A program made the position numbers and the translations under genes. A stretch of 32,235 bases of DNA, from the IMG/VR virus record IMGVR_UViG_3300020433_000025, positions 1 to 32,235 of that record; one strand, written 5' to 3'. Below the pieces are notes generated by a model. That model did not search any database, had not been told where the DNA came from, and was given only the letters and a program-made list of their open reading frames with translations. The DNA is from a virus. Within the stretch, counting starts at the first letter, position 1; each line of letters begins with the position of its first letter. Positions 28,701 to 32,235 of this stretch are shown here, piece by piece.

Positions 28701-29777
28701 TTTAAATAATATTTCCAAAGAGGTGTCTGTTCCTTTTGATCTGTAAAAATCTTTTGCTCTTGTTAAAATATTTTCAACATTAACCTGATTTACAAAATTC
28801 CTTCCCTCAAAACCTGGTAAAAATTGAGATTTATGCTTTCTGTAGAACTCATTTACAAAAATACTGCTTAAGTTTAGAACAGGTCTTCCACCATCTTGAT
28901 TAACTTGAGCAGCATGACCCATATAACCATGATTAGTACACATATAATATAAAACTGTGGGTGTGCCATAATCTACAGCAATTTGTGTATATGCCCCAGA
29001 ATCACCAGGAGTTCCATTATAAGTTACACCATTTTCATATAGAGTAGTTTTATCTGCCTCTAGATAAAACTTTATCGGGTGTTGACTATTGGAAATATGT
29101 GATTGATCAAATCGATACGTATGACCAGGTAAAAGAGTTAAAGGTGGTGCTTGATTTCCATCTAAAAGATATCCATTCGGACTCACACCAGATGTATATT
29201 CAGATTGCCAATATGGATGTGTTTCATCCTTACTTTCAACAGTTACTTCATATTCTTCTACAATTGTATTACCATTATTATCTACATTGATTTGTAGATT
29301 TGTTAAATGTTCTGCACTATCAGTATCACTAAATGTAAGGTATTCTGATTTTTCAATTGATGATATCGCACTAAAACCACGGATACATCCAGTAAATGAT
29401 GTGGGTGTTTTTCCAGTATATGTTATAATTTCGTCATCAATTTTCAAAAGACCATATTGATCAGGATATCCCTCTGTTGTCGTAACTGGAATTTCATCAT
29501 CAAAAGCACTAATAGAAGAATCGTAAGATCTTGATGGATCAGCAGCTAAAATATTATTAATACGAACATTTAAAATGTTATTTGAAGTGCTGGCAATATC
29601 TTTAAGTGAAGATATGTTGTCAGATAAGTAAGTTGATCCAAATTCATGCTCTTCCGAAACATAATATTGGTTTAAAAAATCTTTAAAGTCAGGATTTTCC
29701 TCTTGAATAAAATCTAGTATCTGACTATCAAGAATATTTGTTATTTTTACTTTTGTTGCTGTTGATGTGCCGATCAT
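16707..29777 (-). CDS. 7: Giant gp7-like baseplate wedge protein
   Basis: A 4356-residue protein between gp6 and gp8, the gp7 place. Its N-terminus matches the C-terminal core of T4 gp7. ENPDFKDFLNQYYVSEEHEF (residues 27-46) corresponds to T4 SNFEAFCEAYIQYLSDGYG. TRAKDFYRSKGTDTSLEILF plus KVLFGKSVVIE (339-369) corresponds to T4 SRSYDFYSTKGIEASYKFLFKVLYNEEVEIE. Domains in order: DE-Y-RG module (92-150); cupredoxin-like domain (175-295); the rest of the gp7 core; a jelly-roll-like domain (about 890-1085); GxGY repeats; a possible carbohydrate-binding-like sandwich (about 1510-1640); a YHYH-type region (about 1890-1985); a segment with DNDYYQKFSYALRSEVDLDT; a second DE-Y-RG module; a FTCSRDGYKKEKSYPRTTDP module; and FVNDILQKPGIDYEF near the C-terminus. 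T4 gp7 has 1032 residues. It starts two bases after the gp6 stop codon and the Shine-Dalgarno is weak. The protein is intact, with no frameshift seen. Confidence 0.85.
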   Translation of the reverse strand: MIGTSTATKVKITNILDSQILDFIQEENPDFKDFLNQYYVSEEHEFGSTYLSDNISSLKDIASTSNNILNVRINNILAADPSRSYDSSISAFDDEIPVTTTEGYPDQYGLLKIDDEIITYTGKTPTSFTGCIRGFSAISSIEKSEYLTFSDTDSAEHLTNLQINVDNNGNTIVEEYEVTVESKDETHPYWQSEYTSGVSPNGYLLDGNQAPPLTLLPGHTYRFDQSHISNSQHPIKFYLEADKTTLYENGVTYNGTPGDSGAYTQIAVDYGTPTVLYYMCTNHGYMGHAAQVNQDGGRPVLNLSSIFVNEFYRKHKSQFLPGFEGRNFVNQVNVENILTRAKDFYRSKGTDTSLEILFKVLFGKSVVIEKPFENTIGSSDSEWVVTDNMIVDVIEGDPFKLISTKIFQGTFDDPTADGTISNIQEVFLGSKKYYKLSFDKSAHFGSFNIGAKTKVTERLPGRNITGLDSVTINVDSTIGFSGSNTSGGSFIYKHGNEFLVAEYQSKSENQFFECTGIVGEGLAENSDIIDDTMIFGYEDGDPEKVCTMRITGTLSKPSKNVVNSKYASVGEKIRVNYLGEKKSGPKFDTWLYNHSSTFDIQGVEFDDETKKTNTFITKNPNNFLYKGCKVDVVRFDWAGVGSGNTVGFGKTVADDPGYGAFSIIKEDAEILDIDPENGNITINGETGGLIDNRRIHRIKKKLSYVDPSLTKNGSSEGELPDNLLTNIQNTYVDDDGNTYVSFTGFPSYNLDTTKRSIKSDSYDANQIFITKTDHGFLNGEEVFFNQSPVTKTVVTKDIKTTVIRPSGITTTLQENIPHSESISSGIGLTDNQGNEILERRYFVSDQGSDKMKLAVTLDALNNSNFITFNLPQSSSGVSTGITTSIDITTASNLTLQANDSNNVILYPDDDGVSTTGAYIVNSGTGSGSTGGFIINDSDGNPTTYLSFAGANAADGSRSAVLKKTNSMAFDKVKLYAKVGNDENGGEKPDGLTGSGNENLTLQYVIGSAELTVPPTGDPFIDIGAIIPELSSNPDDLLYNDGSLKTFEIDLPSEARNENTFFRLIQFGNSGPGYDHYGVQKIEFLVEGGEVGIATTTTIETTFNSVSSGIVTSKFTPFELYQNTLKNQNSFKRILKTPEIRQSENILNGAVGVQLNGVEIHSPVLKEYICYGQIDDVVITNPGKNYDVVSPPNISTIDANGSGAKLHGHFSGNISEIVVTDPGFNYEDTPSVTVTGGNIKSSGNPVVGKAYMRGSIHSFSFNDYVNNTYYVIKEDDAIVHTDRPHKFENGEEVVYTTTGTPIGIGSTQVGFTTTMLTSGATYFIRKNSDFSFSLTIRKSDAIAGINTIDLIPDNYTDGNGNTIEYQYGSGLHTLTSRKIRKIIDRISISDEGGKYQNRKVLVDSTYDVKESTDGEIVTTNVENIYPPLDPKNNLTRFTGINIYDNYIFAKNHGFSEGDFIEYKCNSFGDRIVGLNTITQYRVNKISNDKFKLADIGNEEINHAIGCSFSRTLRLTSHTYTDGATSWQMVDDANTDNGFVGIQLRNLIVGSKYKISITVDKNAALDPPGGFNHRVLSQGIESTKTIFSHWEDDGTGTNTAPTGVLTGEFIALTENEDEFIFYANNITVNVSNFKVELIENTNSKKYDEKIYVDLGSVGVGTHTFKYQDITVNIKGNVNTGDSSLTIPSYYNAIAYPVVLGSLDNVFIQNGGGGFGTQSIFNYNISPELQLDSGKGAELNLNISNGKILSVGIGISGSGYTSPPTLNVVGLGTTSGKYAKLRANVSNGNITSVTVIDGGKDYPDNTKETVVNVVPTGVDCRLKANVHKWNLNAVKRYKTILGDTTFKDTTQVTSRVKLQNKIVTFYAGIDYRKTLNDNITTDNNEQSGDALTHSPILGWAYDGNPIYGPYGYKNPISGANEISKIKSGYRLNVITDPSLRPQSSEMEDGYFSEDYQYQPIDNTHLDRFNGRFGITPDYPNGTYAYFVTKVSNNSEYQFPYTTLMHKNKTDSVNYDINFQQTNEIINSGDYKRNVLPLGLDEQFREYSPLLEPLTTNHQFKVTSCLPGKINDITTFESGQNYKVGDSINLNDSSVDAFVGEISGKEIIKVESVELTVNNLNFSVKDNIITASSDTLHNFSNNDFVDISGITSSLYYGIQGIQKIGIDSTTSFVSVAIANTDGSGGTGLSTFISLDAPASSGKFKVNDVIQINNEKLLILGLDKFNNQYAVSRVHDNSTGSAHSVDSTVTRLEKSFTFKVPGKKIKDTNIDEEKIAYIDVTNSIGIGASYTSVIVGTAGSSNITKSIPPRAIYIPDHNFKNGDKVSLVSIGGTIIASPNASLTPDFNLSTFNPLYCVKINNNYIGLSTQKVGFLTSYVYYKSVETNDLFGKNVKIKTNNNILTGNAKRTNGLVTLGTSHSISTNDTIRLNISPNRTEKVKFNFNKHFRVLTIGAGTTTDLGIVPTLSTIKIDNHGLETGDGVVYDVGIGLTPAGGLEINKIYYAIKITDDTIKLAETYKKATNSNYESIGITTSGIDTINHTLSKVNPKIEITKGNKLEIDVSDFKIDNEQTLDINFYNSNNFKNKIGSDFIEKVGEIGESGSLINIKTEDTQLEKLYYKVESNLILDNFINTDIKDNSLINIVQSKFNKLQTVSGVGSTTITFNSTVGSAETTSYSSYETSGFSTATYSTNSRNEEGSISKIDIINFGKNTNEIPSVISIGTTTGVNGVISILSDNIAKIEDTEVIFQGWEFPINKSLKPKADTYAVLDLKNTLTLKSIGISTGGINYTTPPKVIGVGNDNITTKTTIDGNSVSLVDIISNDSGLEETLKIVPTFNSNGVGVISATSSNKNLTLDLKAPLGGFTGGNPFSVGDEIFVENVQIKLIEEGIGAGTTTLAGYNSSDYDYQFFKVIAVSDGSASANPSVTYSISGLTTATEAGNFDGRYLFGRVIKASNLASFDPEFINVTYVDGEVITIGNGNASAVVSENGWNPKSKTLKVTNVVGDISKGDEIIGSVNSQKAKISDFNVYDFNLDVDVFAESLGFWKSDKNKPNFNYERLHDNDYYQKFSYALRSEVDLDTWKEPVNSLGHIAGYKNFSDYEIVSDTYVGISTKPKTDILFKVEIDSFASVHEQFDYDFVSEEETLGTEIAREVNFKNKKLTDYIEARTNKVLMIDDISNQFTGFSTVTGQLVGLTTFAIKSNGKNLLHQVFNPTDLSVGQSDILLLDHGFIDGEELEYTPDTGSIGIVTTTAPGIAETSILPSKVFANVKNNNIFSLVIKSSETAVGSAVTFYSVTGIGTQHTLSVNSREASIRSLITVDNVIQSPLGKKLTVLGLSTSVGIGSTQIFLNDISKVSGNSLLKINDELLYTGLVGIGFTNSVNVTRGYMGTVAAAHTVGNGVTELYGDYRISKGNIYFSDAPYGPAGIGSLTTRSSFSGRVFFRKNDIAEGRVASMNRIIDDISDDFDGTTKLFTIRENGSLLPVGIDTYGGAILVNNIFQKPFLGDVGSIRASDYRLQAPVGGGTTIQFLANPDIASDTTDIPRGGRINEFLVGVGSGYQVPTRALAYANIGAGGTIASVSISTHGQGYISSPRVSIGVSYANYTHKFIEALPNSISPNSGSDKTPTFAEYDSFTGKLLLVIPNHGLTTSNTIQIVTNSLFFTCSRDGYKKEKSYPRTTDPAYNANLNIESATTNTIIVNVGAGAGVGAAFTSVVSAAGTITAINVVNPGTGYTATKDNPFIIIDEPTPYKDMPLIGGSGSGAKMDVVVGTGGSIIDFNIADRGTGYEIGDNLSLHGLPVQVGIGTSAFNITVKSRYQDKFSGFTFGELIEIDDFSQFFNGFKRTFLLTRTKEEKEYFSIVAKEGSGIILQNNLLVFVNDILQKPGIDYEFEGGTRFKFTEAPKAGSNFKLYFYKGSETDVEVIEVDETIKPGDTLTLDKFVEGKRVNDPSTPDLDEGQLDFFQYPVQDPRVIYEITSATVVDTQTYTGPGISDDADYERPVRWKKQTADRIIDGEKIPKDRNLNTGQLYPATNIIAPVGANDTAFSVQDVISFGGIDDLPGTNSSIKIISQDGSKVAEATATINATNKEVTQITVTNAGFGYTTAPKVSIEPPTELFSYQVSGVGTEKYFDKTSNRATATATIDSDGTVTGITITSPGVGYTFTPLVSIELPKSIEESFSNIAYNGDRGTIIGIGTTDKGSNSGITTEDSPALIFDLHTTQQLPGAPSTRSGIVTGQYIVIKGTTFGDGIVSIGTHTSKIVSVGNSFADNVYQVGHYVDVGAGSTIRRITCNINTALSGINTNAGIGTTVGVIGNYSWGTISIPGIRSGNEFEFYNQNGVLGIETSAHIRRTRQLKSVY
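23800..24110 (-). other. YHYH-type domain region in gp7, histidines replaced
   Basis: Residues 1895-1905 read GWAYDGNPIYG and continue PYGYKNP. About 75 residues later comes LDRFNGRFGITPDYPNGTYA, with the expected YHYH signature reading Tyr-Ala-Tyr-Phe (residues 1980-1983, bases 23840-23829). The pairing of these two blocks is what I recall for the YHYH family (PF14240). The family assignment is from memory of the pattern. Confidence 0.6.
26520..27110 (-). other. Possible jelly-roll (lectin-like) domain in gp7
   Basis: Residues about 890-1085: an N-terminal block with LSFAGANAADGSRSAVLKKT, then FDKVKLYAKVGND, ENLTLQYVIGSAELTVPPTG, FEIDLPSEARNENTFFRLIQ and FGNSGPGYDHYGVQKIEFLV. The last block resembles the 'R..Q...sG.g.D.W.id.i' strand of reelin/MAM-like jelly rolls. 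That makes a glycan-binding or structural role possible but unproven. Confidence 0.4.
28893..29255 (-). other. Cupredoxin-like domain in gp7 with type-1 copper ligand residues
   Basis: Residues 175-295 of the giant protein. The segment LLPGHTYRFDQSHISNSQHP ends with His233 before IKFY, and LYYMCTNHGYMGH has Cys280, His283 and Met286. The His / Cys-x2-His-x2-Met arrangement, with the first His about 47 residues earlier, is that of the type-1 copper protein amicyanin (Cys-x2-His-x2-Met). Cys280 is encoded at 28938-28940. Seen: the residues and spacing. Inferred: the fold and metal binding. Confidence 0.6.
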
Positions 29778-29779
29778 TT

Positions 29780-31699
29780 TTATCTTATATACGTTTTGCC
29801 ACTAATAAAGCTAGATGGTGGCATATAATTGTTTCCTGATCTATTTGATCCAGAAGATACAACATCTTCGATCAAAGAAAGTCTACTATTTGCTGATGTA
29901 TCTAAAATAATGTATAAATTTTGTTTTGAAATAATATCATTTGATTCTGGTATTACTTGTATTTCAATTCTATCACTTAAACCTGTAGATACAATATTTG
30001 TTGGGAAAAGAATTATCTCACCCTTTACATAATCAATTTTTCCAGCATTTTGATTCACATATATGACTTCATCAAGGTTAGAAAGAGTGAAAAATTTTAT
30101 GACTCCTGTTTTTTGGTCTAAATTTGGAAAATCAGTAAGATATATGTCACCATTTACACCATCTAATTTAAAAGATGTAGATTTTACATTAAATCCTTCT
30201 AGATCTGCATGAAATCTATTTAAGTAACAAATTTCGTAGTTTGCTAACTCATTATATAGAGGAACTAAATTTCTTCTCATTTTAATATTTGTAATGTTGG
30301 AAGTAATTCCACCATCAACATTGTCAATAATTGACTGAAGTTTACTATATTTTAGTCTACCACCAAAAGAATTTATATCAGAAGATTTTGCATAAGTCTG
30401 AATAGAGGATGTAATTCTTGTTTGTAAATTTAACTTATCAGGAATAAAACTCGAATCATACGAAACAGTTGATTCATACTCAACGTAAAGATATTTTAAA
30501 TCGAGTAATTCTTGTTTAATTCCAGCAACAGTGTATTTTTTTAAATTTGATTTGATATTATCTTTTAATGCTTCAGATATTACATCTCCGTTCTTTGGTT
30601 TAATTGTTATATAAACTCTTCCATATTCAGGTGGATCTAACTCTTCTCCACCATAAGCACTTACTGAATCTATATTTGCATATAAACTGGGTATTAAACT
30701 CGAATAATCATTCGCTGTAACTGCTCTGTACTGTGATGCATAGACCCTTGGAGCAAGGTATTTTACAGAATCTATACTTTCTATCTCATCACCATTTTCG
30801 GACGATTGAGTGGTCGTTATGTTCGATATACCACTTGTTACTGTGCTTTTTATGTTTCCAATATTAGATATAATTTTACCAGAAAATGTAAAATTACTCG
30901 CACCATTTCCATCTATACCATTGTTAACAATATATGATACTATAATTTTACTACCATTAGATGGTTTTTTTCCTAAAAGATTATCTCCAAATATTACTTG
31001 ATATTTTTCGTCTGCAATTTCTTGTATAAGAAAGAGTCTAGATCTAGCATTAACTTCAAAAATATTTCGATATTCTTCATAATTCTCTATAATTCCATTT
31101 GTTTCAACTTCAACACGAATTGTAGTAGTGTCAATATTACTATTATCTAAAATAAATGTTTGATTTGTTTGAGATGAATCAACTATAAACTCTTTTTTGA
31201 TAAAATTTCCTTCATATATTGAAATATTTGTAAAATTTGCAACTTTTGTGTCGCTTGTATTGCTTACAATTGTGTTTACAGGCACTGTAACGTCTTCTGG
31301 AATTGAAAAAACGTAATTTCCACTGTTAATTGAACCAATTGCAAAAATTCCTGCTTTAATTGTTGCAGAAATAACAGTATTTTCAGTACTTTCTCCAAAA
31401 TTGACAGATAAATTTACTTGTGCAACAGCAGATCTTGATGAACGAGGGACATAACCAATATTTCTTGCCAATGAAGTTATATTTTCTCTAACAGTTGCAC
31501 TATCGAGAAATGCTTCATTCACAGACATGTTTGTATTATATGACGTAATATATGAATTATAAGCTAAAGTGTCAATTAAAACAGAAAAGTTTGATCCTTC
31601 AAAGTCAAAATCACTAAATTTTGAACTACTTCGAAGGTAGTCTTTAATCTGGGTTCTTAATGAACTAAAATCTAAGTTGGTAAATTGATTAAATGACAT
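29780..31699 (-). CDS. 6: Baseplate wedge protein gp6
   Basis: Wedge protein that forms the inner ring joining the six baseplate wedges. Its 639 residues compare with 660 in T4. The N-terminus FSDFDFEGSNFSVLIDTLAY, then NSYITSYNTNMSVNEAFLDS, ATVRENITSLARNIGYVPRS aligns with T4 gp6 (FLDYDFEGSRLNVLCDLLAYNT...LRSSVVQAAQDNGYLPTS). Further conserved parts are FGDNLLGKKPSNGSKIIVSY, VTANDYSSLIPSLYANIDSV and YGRVYITIKPKNGDVISEAL. The start overlaps the gp25 stop by one base (TAATG), with no clear Shine-Dalgarno, so translation probably depends on gp25. The giant gp7 gene follows after two bases. Nothing unusual in length or composition. Confidence 0.95.
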   Translation of the reverse strand: MSFNQFTNLDFSSLRTQIKDYLRSSSKFSDFDFEGSNFSVLIDTLAYNSYITSYNTNMSVNEAFLDSATVRENITSLARNIGYVPRSSRSAVAQVNLSVNFGESTENTVISATIKAGIFAIGSINSGNYVFSIPEDVTVPVNTIVSNTSDTKVANFTNISIYEGNFIKKEFIVDSSQTNQTFILDNSNIDTTTIRVEVETNGIIENYEEYRNIFEVNARSRLFLIQEIADEKYQVIFGDNLLGKKPSNGSKIIVSYIVNNGIDGNGASNFTFSGKIISNIGNIKSTVTSGISNITTTQSSENGDEIESIDSVKYLAPRVYASQYRAVTANDYSSLIPSLYANIDSVSAYGGEELDPPEYGRVYITIKPKNGDVISEALKDNIKSNLKKYTVAGIKQELLDLKYLYVEYESTVSYDSSFIPDKLNLQTRITSSIQTYAKSSDINSFGGRLKYSKLQSIIDNVDGGITSNITNIKMRRNLVPLYNELANYEICYLNRFHADLEGFNVKSTSFKLDGVNGDIYLTDFPNLDQKTGVIKFFTLSNLDEVIYVNQNAGKIDYVKGEIILFPTNIVSTGLSDRIEIQVIPESNDIISKQNLYIILDTSANSRLSLIEDVVSSGSNRSGNNYMPPSSFISGKTYIR

Positions 31700-32100
31700 T
31701 ATAATTTGCTAGGTTGTAGTAAAAATTCGATATTTTGCAATGGAAGTGGCAATCCAACTATGTCATATTCTACTTTAATATTCAATTCATTTGAATCCAT
31801 CACTGATTCTGCATTGACAGACCTCACTTTTATCCTTGGTTCATAGTTTTTAAGTGTATTTTCAATATCTTCTTCCAAAAATTCACTAATATCTGGATCA
31901 TTTATTTCAAAAAGTGATTGACCTATCCTAGTTCCAATTAATGGATTGAAAAATCTTTCATTTATTGATGTTTGACACAAATTTTTTACAGATTTTTTGA
32001 TCGCATCCTCATTTTTGAGAATAGTGATGTCATTTGTAACTGGATGTCTCGTAAAAGATAAACTTATGTCCTTAAAAGCACGAGAAATTGAGGTAGGCAT
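31699..32100 (-). CDS. 25: Baseplate wedge protein gp25 (lysozyme-like fold)
   Basis: Small wedge core protein related to T4 gp25 (132 residues; here 133), which sits at the baseplate-sheath interface. Landmarks are NPLIGTRIGQSLFEINDPDI (T4 DPEFGCDLSDQLFENMTPLT), ENTLKNYEPRIKV (T4 ESAVRNYEPRIDK) and the C-terminal VEYDIVGLPLPLQNIEFLLQ. The N-terminus, FKDISLSFTRHPVTNDITIL, is also typical of marine gp25. In T4 gene 25 is adjacent to genes 53 and 26 rather than to gene 6; here gp25 and gp6 overlap by one base, as I recall for cyanophages. The ATG has little Shine-Dalgarno sequence (TATAATATTTGA precedes it). A late promoter motif lies 55 bases upstream. Confidence 0.95.
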   Translation of the reverse strand: MPTSISRAFKDISLSFTRHPVTNDITILKNEDAIKKSVKNLCQTSINERFFNPLIGTRIGQSLFEINDPDISEFLEEDIENTLKNYEPRIKVRSVNAESVMDSNELNIKVEYDIVGLPLPLQNIEFLLQPSKL

Positions 32101-32154
32101 TCAAATATATTATACTTTGCTATTATATGTATAATGGTTTTTTAATATTATGTT

Positions 32155-32162
32155 TATTTATT
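32155..32162 (-). promoter_or_regulatory. Candidate late promoter AATAAATA upstream of gp25
   Basis: NATAAATA match overlapping the stop codon of the upstream gene. The expected transcript start near 32149 would leave a leader of about 49 bases before the gp25 ATG at 32100. It would serve the gp25-gp6-gp7 block. The surrounding A+T richness lowers certainty. Confidence 0.45.
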
Positions 32163-32235
32163 TGCCTTCTTTCAAAAATTGAGGTTTTTCTTCCTCTTTT
32201 TCCTCATAATAAGTGTCTGCATCGTACTCACTGAT
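32158..32235 (-). CDS. C-terminal fragment of an unidentified upstream gene
   Basis: The last 25 codons and TAA stop of a gene entering from the right edge: ISEYDADTYYEEKEEEKPQF, then LKEGK. The tail is very acidic and has no stop in frame to the window edge. The 57-base gap to gp25 holds only the late-promoter region. No family can be named from so short a piece. Its codon pattern and same-strand position ahead of gp25 make a real gene likely, but only the adjacent sequence can tell. Confidence 0.6.
   Translation of the reverse strand: MSEYDADTYYEEKEEEKPQFLKEGK

Noticed and set aside
28893-29255. A plastocyanin-like auxiliary metabolic gene
   Set aside because: The copper-like domain is in frame within the giant baseplate gene and has no start codon, ribosome site or signal peptide of its own, so it is a domain and not a photosynthesis gene carried by the phage.
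32101-32157. TATAAT-like boxes upstream of gp25 as a host-type promoter
   Set aside because: Several TATAAT-like strings occur, but none has a convincing -35 box at the right distance. The DNA here is almost pure A+T, so such strings are expected by chance.
1-32235. tRNA genes, CRISPR arrays, insertion sequences, defence genes, integrase or attachment sites
   Set aside because: Looked for on both strands. Coding sequence is essentially continuous and belongs to virion assembly, gaps are under 60 bases, and no cloverleaf, direct-repeat array or transposase motif was seen.

Overview
This window is the late structural (virion morphogenesis) region of a marine T4-like myovirus of the cyanophage/pelagiphage type. 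The evidence is gene content and order: going leftward on the minus strand it reads gp25, gp6, gp7, gp8, a giant DUF4815-type protein, a set of small fibre-like proteins, gp13, gp14, gp15, gp16 and gp17. This is the T4 order gp6-gp7-gp8-(gp9 to gp12/wac)-gp13-gp14-gp15-gp16-gp17, with gp25 placed ahead of gp6. The DNA is strongly A+T-rich, and the proteins are rich in 'GIGTT'-like and 'GxGYxxxP' beta repeats that are typical, in my recollection, of Prochlorococcus, Synechococcus and Pelagibacter T4-like phages. The host cannot be decided from this window.

Layout from right to left, which is the direction of transcription. 32158-32235 is the acidic C-terminal tail of an unidentified upstream gene. 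29780-32100 holds the baseplate wedge genes gp25 and gp6. 16707-29777 is one 4356-codon gene whose N-terminus carries the T4 gp7 signature; it has grown into a multi-domain giant. 15024-16661 is gp8, enlarged relative to T4. 7650-15020 is a 2456-codon DUF4815-type structural protein in the place where T4 has gp9/gp10. 5465-7650 is a cluster of small coiled-coil and fibre-like genes where T4 has gp11, gp12 and wac. 1668-5461 holds a 57-codon coiled-coil gene, then gp13, gp14 and gp15 (neck and tail completion). 1-1671 is the packaging end: gp16 (small terminase), an inserted basic protein with a T4-style capsid-targeting N-terminus, and the N-terminal third of gp17 (large terminase), cut by the window edge.

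Almost all genes abut or overlap by 1-8 bases (TAATG and ATGA junctions), so translational coupling is likely. Four copies of the T4/cyanophage late promoter motif NATAAATA lie just upstream of gp25, gp8, the 112-codon gene and the capsid-targeted gene, suggesting four late transcript starts. No gene-free stretch exceeds 60 bases. I see no tRNA, CRISPR array, insertion sequence or convincing plus-strand gene.

The most notable content is inside the structural proteins: a cupredoxin-like domain with a complete set of type-1 copper ligand residues inserted in the gp7 core, a YHYH-type domain whose signature histidines are replaced, a GxGYxxxPxVxI repeat spread through four different proteins including neck protein gp14, a recurring 'DE-Y-RG' module in three proteins, and a T4-like capsid-targeting peptide on a gene lodged between the terminase subunits. 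I do not see a new enzymatic or defence system.
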